Source: Tepidamorphaceae bacterium (GTDB lineage: Bacteria > Pseudomonadota > Alphaproteobacteria > Rhizobiales > Tepidamorphaceae). Taken from it: a stretch of DNA of 64,000 bases. The DNA is taken from the NCBI GenBank assembly GCA_028279445.1, contig JANQNT010000014.1:62001-126000 (forward strand), in the 5' to 3' direction. This document shows, piece by piece, positions 25,384-34,400 of the stretch (positions are counted from its first letter, which is position 1; each line of letters starts with the position of its first letter). The position numbers and the translations under genes were made by a program. The notes under the pieces were generated by a model. It saw only the letters and a list, made by a program, of their open reading frames with translations. It was not told the origin of the DNA and searched no databases.

Positions 25384-27972
25384 GTGAGTGTGAAGGCTGC
25401 CGATACCTCCAACCCCCTGCCGCCTGTCTTCGCGGAGTGGTTCGCTGCGCGCGGTTGGACGCCCAGGCGCCATCAACTCGACCTGCTGGACGCACGTGCG
25501 CGTGGCGCATCGGCGCTGCTGATCGCGCCCACCGGCGCCGGCAAGACGCTCGCCGGTTTCCTGCCGAGCCTGATCGACATTGCGGGTCTTGGCAGACCGA
25601 TTACGCAGATGCCGGTCGAACAGCCCTTGCGCACCCTGATCGCCAGCGGTGACACGCAGGCCACGCTCGCCGCGCTGCGCGAAGCGCGCCGGCCGGGGAG
25701 CCGCCTGCATACGCTCTACATCTCGCCGCTGAAGGCGCTTGCCGTCGACATCGCCCGCAACCTGGAAACGCCCATCGCGGAGATGGGCCTAGACATCCGC
25801 GTCGAGACCCGCACCGGCGACACCGGTACGGGCAAGCGCCAGCGCCAGAAAATCGACCCGCCCGACATCCTGCTGACGACGCCGGAACAGGTCGCGCTGC
25901 TGATCGCCGGCAACCGGGCGGACGAACTGTTCGCCGGCCTGAAGACGGTGATCCTCGACGAATTGCACGCGCTGGTGACGTCGAAGCGCGGTGACCTGCT
26001 GGCGCTGGGGCTGGCGCGGCTGCGCAGTTTCGCGCCGGACCTCAGGACGGTCGGCCTGTCGGCAACCGTCGCCGATCCGGATGCGCTGCGGCGCTATCTT
26101 GTGCCGCAGGTGTGCGATACCGAACAACTTGCCGATCTCGTCACCACCGACGCGAGCGTCACGCCGAAGGTGACGATCCTCGCCTCCGACGAACGCGTGC
26201 CCTGGTCGGGTCATTCGGCACGCTACGCCATGGGCGACATCCGCGACCTCATCGCCCGGCACAATCTGACGCTGATCTTCGTCAACACCCGCAGCCAGGC
26301 GGAGATGGTATTCCAGGAGCTGTGGGCGTTGAACGACGACGCGCTGCCGATCGCGCTGCATCACGGCTCGCTCGAGGTTGGCCAGCGGCGCAAGGTGGAG
26401 GCCGCAATGGCGGCCGGCACCCTGCGCGCGGTTGTGTGTACCTCGACGCTCGATCTCGGCATCGACTGGGGCGATGTGGACCTGGTCGTCAATGTCGGCG
26501 CGCCGAAGGGCGCGAGCCGGCTGGCGCAGCGCATCGGCCGCGCCAACCACCGGCTCGACGAACCCTCCCGGGCGGTACTGGTGCCCGCCAACCGCTTCGA
26601 GGTGATGGAGTGTCGCGCGGCCATCGCAGCGCTCGCCGAAGGCGCGCAGGATACGCCGCCGCCGCGCCGGGGCGGGCTCGACGTGCTGGCCCAGCACGTA
26701 CTCGGCAGCGCGGTGGCGCAGGCCTTCGATGCCGAGGAACTCTTTTGCGAAGTGACCAGTGCGGCGCCGTATGCCCATCTCGACCGGGCGGGCTTCGACC
26801 GCGTCGTCGATTTCGTCGCCACCGGCGGCTACGCGCTCAGGGCCTATGACCGTCATGCCCGCATCCGGCAACGCAACGACGGGCGCTGGCGCATCGCCAA
26901 CCGGACGGTCGCCCAGACCTACCGCATGAACATCGGCACCATCGTCGAGGAACCGATGCTCAGGGTGCGCCTGGTCAAGGCGGGCACCAGGACGCCGCGC
27001 GGCGGGCGGGTGCTCGGCGAGATCGAGGAATGGTTCGTGATCAACCTGGCGCCCGGCGACAGCTTCGTCTTCGCCGGACAGGTCCTGTCGCTGGTCGCCA
27101 TCCGGGAAACGGAGGTCTTCGTCTCCCGTTCGGCATCGCCGGAGCCCAAGATCCCCTCCTACATGGGTGGCAAGTTCCCGCTCTCCACCTATCTGGCCGA
27201 CCGCGTGCGCGCGCTTGTCGCCGACCCGTCGTCCTGGCCGGTGATGGGCGATCAGGTCACCGAGTGGCTCCGCCTGCAGGCGCTGCGCTCGGTCAATCCG
27301 AGGCGCGACCAGTTGCTGGTCGAGACGTTCCCACGGGGGAGCCGCAACTATCTCGTCTGCTATCCCTTCGACGGTCGGCTCTGCCACCAGACGCTCGGCA
27401 TGCTGCTGACCCGCCGGCTTGAGCGCGCCGGCGCCAGGCCGATGGGCTTTGTCGCCAGCGAATACGCGCTCGCGGTCTGGGGCCTCGGCGATCTGTCGCG
27501 GCTGATCGGTGGCGGTCGCATCGCGCTTGCCGAATTGTTCGACGAGGACATGCTGGGCGACGATCTGGAGGCCTGGCTGGACGAATCGGCGCTCTTCAAG
27601 CGCACCTTCCGCACCTGCGCCACCATCGCCGGGCTGATCGCCCGGCGCCATCCCGGCAAGGAGAAGACCGGCCGCCAGATGACCGTTTCCACCGATCTCG
27701 TCTACGATGTCCTGCGCCAGCACGAACCCGATCACGTGCTGATGCAGGCGACGCGCGAGGATGCGGCAAGCGGCCTGCTCGACGTTGCCCGGCTCGGCGC
27801 CATGCTGTCGCGTGTCCGCGGCCGAATCGTGCACAAGGCGCTCGACCGGGTGTCGCCGCTGGCGGTGCCGGTCCTGCTGGAGATCGGCCGCGAGCCGGTC
27901 TATGGCGAGGCCAACGAGGAACTGCTGGCCGAGGCTGCCGGCGATCTGATCAGGGAGGCGATGGCGCCTTGA
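25384..27972 (+). CDS. Lhr-Core DEXH DNA helicase of the ligase-associated cluster
   Basis: The 862-residue superfamily 2 helicase has Walker A APTGAGKT near residues 48-55, DELH (about 192-195) as Walker B, TTPEQVAL, SATVADPD (motif III) and QRIGRANHR (motif VI). Winged-helix and Lhr C-terminal regions follow. It matches the ligase-associated DEXH helicase family (TIGR04121). Between motif I and motif Ia there are about 40 extra residues (GLGRPITQMPVEQ...) not usual in this family. It ends in TTGA, overlapping pdeM, so the two are translationally coupled. The start is uncertain: TTG 25366 or GTG 25384; I use the latter. Confidence 0.9.
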   Translation: MSVKAADTSNPLPPVFAEWFAARGWTPRRHQLDLLDARARGASALLIAPTGAGKTLAGFLPSLIDIAGLGRPITQMPVEQPLRTLIASGDTQATLAALREARRPGSRLHTLYISPLKALAVDIARNLETPIAEMGLDIRVETRTGDTGTGKRQRQKIDPPDILLTTPEQVALLIAGNRADELFAGLKTVILDELHALVTSKRGDLLALGLARLRSFAPDLRTVGLSATVADPDALRRYLVPQVCDTEQLADLVTTDASVTPKVTILASDERVPWSGHSARYAMGDIRDLIARHNLTLIFVNTRSQAEMVFQELWALNDDALPIALHHGSLEVGQRRKVEAAMAAGTLRAVVCTSTLDLGIDWGDVDLVVNVGAPKGASRLAQRIGRANHRLDEPSRAVLVPANRFEVMECRAAIAALAEGAQDTPPPRRGGLDVLAQHVLGSAVAQAFDAEELFCEVTSAAPYAHLDRAGFDRVVDFVATGGYALRAYDRHARIRQRNDGRWRIANRTVAQTYRMNIGTIVEEPMLRVRLVKAGTRTPRGGRVLGEIEEWFVINLAPGDSFVFAGQVLSLVAIRETEVFVSRSASPEPKIPSYMGGKFPLSTYLADRVRALVADPSSWPVMGDQVTEWLRLQALRSVNPRRDQLLVETFPRGSRNYLVCYPFDGRLCHQTLGMLLTRRLERAGARPMGFVASEYALAVWGLGDLSRLIGGGRIALAELFDEDMLGDDLEAWLDESALFKRTFRTCATIAGLIARRHPGKEKTGRQMTVSTDLVYDVLRQHEPDHVLMQATREDAASGLLDVARLGAMLSRVRGRIVHKALDRVSPLAVPVLLEIGREPVYGEANEELLAEAAGDLIREAMAP

Positions 27973-28700
27973 GTATCCCTGCGCGCAAGGTCGAGACGCC
28001 CGATCCGGTCACGGCGGAGTTCACGCTGAATGGCGCGCCGCTGAGGCTGGATCTCAGCGGCGTGGTGCTGTGGCGGGCCGAGCGGCTGCTGATCGTCGCC
28101 GACCTGCATCTTGAGAAGGGTGCGTCCTATGCCGCGCGCGGCACGTTGCTGCCGCCCTACGACACCGACGCCACCCTCGAAGCGCTGCACGATGCGGTTC
28201 TTCGCCACGATCCCCGCCGTGTGGTGGCGCTCGGCGACAGCTTCCACGACACACGCGTCAGCGCCCGTCTGCCGCAAGCCCATCGCGACCGGCTCGGCGC
28301 GATGATGGCCGGGCGCGACTGGGTCTGGGTCGCCGGCAACCATGATCCCGTACCGCCGGACGGGCTCGGCGGCGACTTCGCCGAGCAGTTGGCGATCGGT
28401 CCGCTGGTGCTACGCCACGAACCTTCGACGGTGCGTAACGCTACATCTGAGGGAGAACTAGCCGGTCACCTGCACCCGAGCGCGCGCATCAACGTGCGCG
28501 GCCGCAATCTGCGCCGTCGCTGCCTCATCGGCGATGGCACCCGCGCCATCCTCCCGGCCTTCGGCGCCTATACCGGCGGCCTCGATGTGCGCGATCCAGC
28601 CTTTGCCGGATTGTTCGACGCGGAGCGCACCTGCGCCTGGATGCTTGGGTCGCGCGCCGTGCACAAGGTCACTGGGCGCAGACTGGGGTACGGGAGATAG
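27969..28700 (+). CDS. pdeM: Ligase-associated metallophosphoesterase PdeM
   Basis: The 243-residue enzyme has the calcineurin-type dinuclear metal signature: ADLHLEKG, GDSFHD, GNHDP and GHLHPSA. It is the fourth member of the repair cluster (TIGR04123), a Mn-dependent phosphodiesterase. It starts at TTG 27969, overlapping the helicase TGA. Its likely role is to process nucleic-acid ends or phosphodiesters alongside the helicase, ligase and exonuclease. Confidence 0.9.
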   Translation: MSIPARKVETPDPVTAEFTLNGAPLRLDLSGVVLWRAERLLIVADLHLEKGASYAARGTLLPPYDTDATLEALHDAVLRHDPRRVVALGDSFHDTRVSARLPQAHRDRLGAMMAGRDWVWVAGNHDPVPPDGLGGDFAEQLAIGPLVLRHEPSTVRNATSEGELAGHLHPSARINVRGRNLRRRCLIGDGTRAILPAFGAYTGGLDVRDPAFAGLFDAERTCAWMLGSRAVHKVTGRRLGYGR

Positions 28701-28728
28701 GGAGTGGGCTGGCTATGGCCTCGGCAGA

Positions 28729-29514
28729 TCAACTCTGCCGGAACATCAGCCCGGCGATCCATCCCAGCAGCACGGCAAGAGCAATCGAGGCTGCGCCGTA
28801 GAACAGCGGCTGGTTCACCGAAGCGTTGAATATGAACGCCTCGAAGCCGACCTTGCGCACGCCGAACAGCAGTGACTCGCGCGCCAGCAATGCGCCACCG
28901 CGGAACAGGTAGAGTTCGATGCGATAGGCACCGGTGCGGATGTTGGAGGGTAGATCGATCCGGGTGGAGAAGACATGTTCGGTGAGGAAATCCACCCCCG
29001 ACGGGGCCTCGCTGAACAGTCCGTCGGACAGTCGCAGCCGCACCAGCGCGGTGGCGAAGGCAAGCCGCTCCGCCTCGAGAATCTCGGCATCGGGCTGAAA
29101 CTCCAGGTTGGTCAGCCCGATACCGTAGCGCCGCAGCGAGGGCGGTTCGGCAATCAGCGACAGGGCGCGGTTCGATTGCACCGCATAGTAGGTCGGCACG
29201 CTGCGAAAGCGCACCGCATCGGCATTGAGCCAGATGCCGCCGACGCGGTCCTTGCGCCGCACCACCGGCCACTCCTCCGGTCCGCGCACCACGACCACCA
29301 GGTCATAGGAGCCCGGCCTCGCGACGGTCGCCGCATCGCGTCCGACGGAGCCGAACAGTGTCAGCGAAGCGCCGGCGAAGTTGGATTCGATGAACACCGT
29401 CTCTTCCGATAAGGCGGCGATAAGCGTTTCCGCGCGCGCGCTCTGCGGCACGCCAAGCGATACCATGGCGAAGATGAGACCGGCGAACATGACGAAGCGG
29501 CGGACCATGCTCAT
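28729..29514 (-). CDS. TIGR02186 family membrane-anchored periplasmic protein
   Basis: The 261-residue product has a signal peptide (MVRRFVMFAGLIFAMVSLGVPQSARA) and a C-terminal transmembrane helix (ASIALAVLLGWIAGLMF). The body is beta-rich with RGPEEWPVVRRKDRVGGIWLN and FRGGALLARESLLFGVRKVGFE, the features of TIGR02186. This family is nearly always next to a TauE/SafE permease in alphaproteobacteria. The ATGA overlap with that gene (29511-29514) indicates coupled translation. It is probably a periplasmic partner of the permease. Confidence 0.85.
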   Translation of the reverse strand: MSMVRRFVMFAGLIFAMVSLGVPQSARAETLIAALSEETVFIESNFAGASLTLFGSVGRDAATVARPGSYDLVVVVRGPEEWPVVRRKDRVGGIWLNADAVRFRSVPTYYAVQSNRALSLIAEPPSLRRYGIGLTNLEFQPDAEILEAERLAFATALVRLRLSDGLFSEAPSGVDFLTEHVFSTRIDLPSNIRTGAYRIELYLFRGGALLARESLLFGVRKVGFEAFIFNASVNQPLFYGAASIALAVLLGWIAGLMFRQS

Positions 29515-30443
29515 GCCACCAGCCCTCCGGCCAGGGCGGTGATGGAGAACGCTTCCTCCGGCACGCTGACCAGGCGGATGACGAGACGCACCGACACCGC
29601 CAGCACAAGCAGCGCCAGCAAGGCGCGCAGTTCGTCTGCCTTCAGCCTTTGCGCCGCCTGAACGCCGACCTGCGCGCCGAGCACGCTGGCGACCATCAGC
29701 AGCGCGGCGAGCACCACATCGACCGTGCCATTGGCGATGGCGTGCATCACCGTGGTGAAGGCGGCCACGAAAACGATCTGGAACAGCGATGTGCCGATGA
29801 CGACATTGGTCGGCACCCGCAACAGGTAGATCATCGCCGGCACCATGATGAAGCCGCCGCCCACCCCCATGATCGCGGCCAGGAACCCGACCGCGAAGCC
29901 GAGCGCCAGCACTGGGATGACGCTGATGTAGAGCTTCGAGCGCTTGAAGCGCACGCGGCCGGGCAGCCGGTCAGCCCAGCTATGCTGCCCGGGTCGGCGC
30001 GTGGAGGGCGCACGCCCCCGCCGCCGCTTGAGGATCGTCTTGATGCTCTCGATCAGCATCAGCGAGCCGATGATGCTCAGGAAGACGACGTAAAACAGCT
30101 CGATGACGGCATCGAGATAGCCCGCCTCGCGCAGCAGCCTGAAGATGAAGACGCCGACGAGCGCGCCGGCCATCCCGCCGGCCAGCAGCATGCCACCGAG
30201 TTGCCGGTCGACCGCATCGCGCCGCCAATGGGCGATCATGCCGGAGACGGACGCGGCGACGACCTGGTTGGCGCCGGTGGCCACCGCGACGGCCGGCGTG
30301 ATGCCGTTGAAGATCAGCAGCGGCGTGATCAGGAAGCCGCCGCCGATACCGAACATGCCCGCCAGCACGCCGACGGCCGCGCCCATGCCGAAGATCGTCA
30401 GCGCGTTGACGGTGATCTCGGCTATCGGCAGGTAGATGTCCAT
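29511..30443 (-). CDS. TauE/SafE-family sulfite/sulfonate exporter permease
   Basis: The 310-residue integral membrane protein has two homologous halves: VGVLAGMFGIGGGFLITPLLIF and VGFLAAIMGVGGGFIMVPAMIYLL, the hallmark G-rich loops of TauE/SafE. Members export sulfite, sulfoacetate or other organosulfonates or thiols; the substrate is not shown by sequence. ATG 30443 starts MDIYLPIAEITV; a longer reading is less likely. It is co-transcribed with the TIGR02186 gene. Confidence 0.9.
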   Translation of the reverse strand: MDIYLPIAEITVNALTIFGMGAAVGVLAGMFGIGGGFLITPLLIFNGITPAVAVATGANQVVAASVSGMIAHWRRDAVDRQLGGMLLAGGMAGALVGVFIFRLLREAGYLDAVIELFYVVFLSIIGSLMLIESIKTILKRRRGRAPSTRRPGQHSWADRLPGRVRFKRSKLYISVIPVLALGFAVGFLAAIMGVGGGFIMVPAMIYLLRVPTNVVIGTSLFQIVFVAAFTTVMHAIANGTVDVVLAALLMVASVLGAQVGVQAAQRLKADELRALLALLVLAVSVRLVIRLVSVPEEAFSITALAGGLVA

Positions 30444-30741
30444 CGGGCTCGCCAGCTTCCGCCGCACAGGAATCGCGCGCTGGCATCGTGCCAATCCTGA
30501 GCAGCGTGTCAGTACAGGTCACAGGTGACCTGTCATTCGATAAACGCCTGTTCGCGCTGTGGTTCAAGGGGGCGAGGCCACCGATGGTCGCGGCACGGCC
30601 AATGTGTCCGCCGGTGTGTCCGCAACGAAACAGTTTCGCGTGGTCCGATTAAGGCCGCGTTGCCACGAACAGCCAGCATGCCGACAAGTGGTTTTACAAG
30701 CCCGGTACTTTGTCTTTACGCATTGAATCGATGGTTCCCAA

Positions 30742-30935
30742 ATCGCTTCGGCGACGCGGGATTGAAAGGGAACACGGTGCGACCGGCGCAAGCCGGCCAA
30801 TTCCGTGACTGCCCCCGCAACTGTAGGCGGTGAGCCGATCCGAGTTAGACCACTGGGCTTCAAGACCCGGGAAGGTTCGGAAAACGGCGACGACCCGCAA
30901 GTCAGGAGACCTGCCATCACAACGAAACTCAACCC
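30742..30935 (+). promoter_or_regulatory. Cobalamin (B12) riboswitch
   Basis: Conserved pieces occur in order: GGGAACACGGTG (30768-30779), GCCCCCGCAACTGT (30811-30824), a CCACTGGGC segment, and the B12 box AAGTCAGGAGACCTGCC (30899-30915). Linking stems such as CCGGCGCAAGCCGG are present. Known cobalamin riboswitches reduce expression when adenosylcobalamin or another corrinoid is abundant. The aptamer looks intact. It heads a gene that has decayed (30965-31404), so the switch may now control nothing. The preceding gap (30444-30741) shows nothing I can name beyond the likely promoter. Confidence 0.93.
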
Positions 30936-30964
30936 GGGCGGGGTGTCCGGCAAGGAGCATCGTG

Positions 30965-31404
30965 ATGGCAGACCGGCTTTCCCGCGAATCCAGAACATGC
31001 CTGCGCCAGATCCGCCCATTGCGCGGAGGGCGCTATGGTACTCGATCACATTCTGGACAGGCTCCGACATCGTCGAGGCTTTCACCTATAACGGCCATTG
31101 CGAGAAGATGCGGGTCATCGGCAAGGAGGATCTGCTGGAGCCGCTGAACCGTGCGGCGCTGCGGATCGCGCGCAAGGTGGCCGATGCCAGGCCCGGCAAC
31201 CTCATGGCGGGCAATATCTCGAACGCCAACATCTGGGATCCCGCCGACGGTGACAGGCAGACCGAGGTGCGCGGCATGTTCGAGGAGATGGTGGGCCGGC
31301 ACACGGAGGCCAGCCGCTACTCGGAGAAGATGCAGAACCACTTCATGTATGGCGACAACGTGCGATTTCCCGAGCACATCAAGTCACTGGGCGATACCGC
31401 CTGA
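30965..31404 (+). pseudogene. Remnant of a betaine-homocysteine methyltransferase-type gene
   Basis: A start codon with a good ribosome binding site (AAGGAG, 30954-30959) opens MADRLSR, but that frame then diverges from homology. In another frame, from about 31040, GSDIVEAFTYNGHCEKMRV and NRAALRIARKVAD, NLMAGNISNANIWDP match the homocysteine S-methyltransferase (BHMT) fold near its N-terminal third. The sequence then jumps to a short C-terminal-like end (ASRYSEKM, NHFMYGDNVRFPEH). No cysteine motif for zinc (GGCCG) is found. So most of the gene is deleted and at least one frameshift separates the parts. It follows the cobalamin riboswitch, which fits a B12-repressed, B12-independent route from homocysteine to methionine. 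Confidence 0.75.
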
Positions 31405-31471
31405 AACGAGCGGCGGGCTGGTCACCCCGTCCGCGGTTTCCCGCCGAGACGCGACGAGCGTTGCAGGCGCC

Positions 31472-31487
31472 AGGGTCCGGGCCCTAG
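31472..31487. terminator. Palindrome overlapping the podJ-like stop codon
   Basis: AGGGTCCGGGCCCTAG contains the TAG stop of the minus-strand PodJ-like gene (complement of 31484-31486). It resembles the palindrome at 11072-11087, which contains the terB stop in the same way. It may act in termination of the long gene. Confidence 0.5.
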
Positions 31488-34400
31488 CCGGTGACGCGCT
31501 GCAGTGCGGTCAGCAGGTCCGGTGTCGCGATGCCCGTCGGGATCATGCCGTTGTCGGTCTGGAACGCCTTGATCGCGTCGCGCGTGCGCGGCCCCATGAT
31601 GCCGTCGGCGGGGCCGGCGGAGAAGCCAAGTTCGTTGAGCATGGTCTGCGCCGCGCGGACCACCACCTTGGGATCGAGCGCCTCATCCAGCGAGGCGTCC
31701 TCCCAGGATGCGCTCGGGCGCACGAAGTTGGCGCTTTCGATCAGGGGTGTGGGCTCCCAGGCACGGGCGATCTGCTTGGCAGCGGCCAATTCGGTCGCGT
31801 CCATGCCTGAAGCGATCTGGTCGCGCTTGGAACCGGCTTCCTTGTCGCCGCCGGCAGCCGCGATGGCGAACCACTTGTAGGCATCGGTGAGGTCCACGTC
31901 GATGCCAAGGCCACGGGCGCTGAGAATGCCGAGGTTGAACTGGCTGTCGCGCAACCCGTGCTCGGCCGCCTGGCGGAACCAGCGCGCGGCTTCCGGGAAA
32001 TCCGGTTCGCCGTCGAGGCCCTGGGCGCTGAGGACGGCGAGGTTATGCATGGCCTTGCGGTTGCCCTGGTCGGCGGCGCGCAGATACCACATCTGCGCCA
32101 TGGCCGCGTCGCGGGTGACGCCATGGCCCTTCTCGAACAGCGTGCCCAGCCGGTACTGCGCCGGGGCCAGGCCCTGCGCGGCCGCGCGCTGATACCAGTC
32201 GGCGGCTGCTTTCAGGTCCTGCGGCACGCCGCGGCCCTGGGCGAAGCGCGATCCGATCTCGAACTGGGCGGAGCTGTCGCCCTCGATCGCCGCCTGGCGC
32301 AGCGGCCCGGGTCCGATCGCGTCCGGCAACTGGCCGGGCGCCGCGCCGGTGGCCTGCGGTGCCGCGTCCGTCTCGTAGCTTTGGGCATCCGCATTGGGCG
32401 GCGTCGTCAGGTCGATGACCCGCGGGGTCACCGCCGAAGTTGTCATCGCGTCGGCGTCTTCGGCGCTGGCGCCGGCATCGCTGACCGGGCCGTCGGCAGG
32501 CGCATCCACCGGCGCTGTATCGACCGGAGAAACCGGCGCGGCTGGTATGTCATCGCCGGCCGCCGGTGCGTCCGCTACCGGGGCGGCGTCTCCATCTATG
32601 GCTGCGATCGGCTCGGCGTCGCCGGGAATGACCGTCGTGCCCGGCGCGTTCGCGTCCGAACTGACCGCCGGCGCGTCCGCTTCGGGCGCCGAGCCGCCGG
32701 CGATCATGCCATAGAGCTTCAGCGAGCCGACCACCACGATCAGCGCCGCCGACATCATGACCAGCGGCTTCCTGGCCCGGCCGAGCGGTCCGTCGGCTTC
32801 CGGTGAATCCTTGTCCGGTACAAGGCCGGTGGTTGCCTCGTCGGCGGCGGCGCGCTGGGCGGCACGTCGCGCGGCGGCGATGAAGTCGGACCGTTCGTTG
32901 CGCGCCTGCTGCGGCTGATCGGCGTCGGCCGGCGCGGCCTCGGCGGTGGGCATCGGCGTGGCGCTGCCGGGAGGCAACGGCATGTGATCGTCGACCTCAT
33001 CGACAATCGTCGCGCCCATCTGTTGCTGCGGCGGCGCCATGGGTTCGGGGGGCAGCGGCGTATCGAGCGATGCCGCCTGCGGTTCGATCGACGCGGCCTG
33101 CTGCTCGACCGGCAGGTCATATGCCTGGGGGGCGAACTGTTCGATGAATTCGACGGCGTCCGCGTCCGTTCCACCGGCGGGAACCGCGTCGACATCGAGG
33201 TCGGACACGGGTTCCACAAGCGCCTGCGCGGCGGTGGGCGAGAGATCGTCCAGGCCGACCGGTTCCGCCAGGACATGGTCCTCTTCCGGCTTCACCAGGA
33301 TGTCGTCCTCGTCCGGCATCACGGTTTGCGGCATCGCCGTTTGCGCAGTCTCATCCGGCATCGGCGCGAGCACATCGTCCGCCGCTATCGGGGCCAGCGA
33401 ATCCGCGGCCTGCATCGGCGTATCCCCGGCGCCAAAGTCGATTGGCGCAGGTTCGGGTTCCAGCAGCGGATCGTCGATGCTGCTTATCGCCTGCGGCGTC
33501 TCCAGATCAGTGATGCGATCGACGATCGTGCCCAGCACGTCGCGCATGATCGACAGTGTTTCCTCGGTGCGCCGGCTGGCATCGTCGCTGGCAATCCGCA
33601 GGGCGTTCAGCTCCTGCTGCAGTCCGTCGGCCAGTTCCGACTCACTGCCGCCGGCCGCCGAGATCGCCTGCAGCGCCTGTTCGGCAGCGTTGCGGGCGGC
33701 ATCCATGGCGCTGTCGCGCACGTCGTCCACGCGTCGCGCCAGGTCGCCCATGGCCTGATCGATCTGCGGCATTTCCGGCCGGTTGCGCTCGGCCGCCTCG
33801 ACCAGTTCGGCAAGCTGCGCCACCCGTTCGCCGAGCTGGGCGATCGCTTCCGGATTCTGATCGTTGGGTTTGTCGGCGATATCCTCCAGCCGCCGCGCCA
33901 GGTCATTGATGCGCGACTCCAGGGTCGAGAAGGCATCTGCCGCGAACGCATCGGACGCGCTGCTTTCGGCCGATTTCTGCGTCAGCGCGTCGAGCCGCGC
34001 GTTCATCTGGTCGAAATGCGTCGCGATCGTCTGCAGGGCCTGCGGCTTGACCTGGGCGGCCTCGTTGACCTGGCCGGCCAGCGCGGCGAGCTTGTCCTCG
34101 ATGGTGCGAAGCGCTTGCGGCTGGGCTGCGGCCGCTTCGTCGACCTGACGTGCCAGTGCGGTGACCTTGTCCTCGATGGCCTGCAGGGCCTGCGGCCCCA
34201 CGCTCACGGTATCGCCCAGGTAGCGCGCCACCGTGGCGAGCTGGGTCTCGATGGTCTTCAGGCCGGCCGCCGACATGCTGCCGTCGGCCGCGATCTTGTC
34301 GATGCGTTTCGTCAGCGCGTCGAAGCGATCGCCGATGGCATCGGCGATGCTCTCTCCGTTGCGCGCGGCATAGGCGACGCCGTCGGCGATCTCCGCCAGA

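Noticed and set aside
25789..27834. A 681-codon minus-strand frame opposite the Lhr-Core helicase
   Set aside because: The plus strand encodes all helicase motifs; the reverse frame is a composition shadow.
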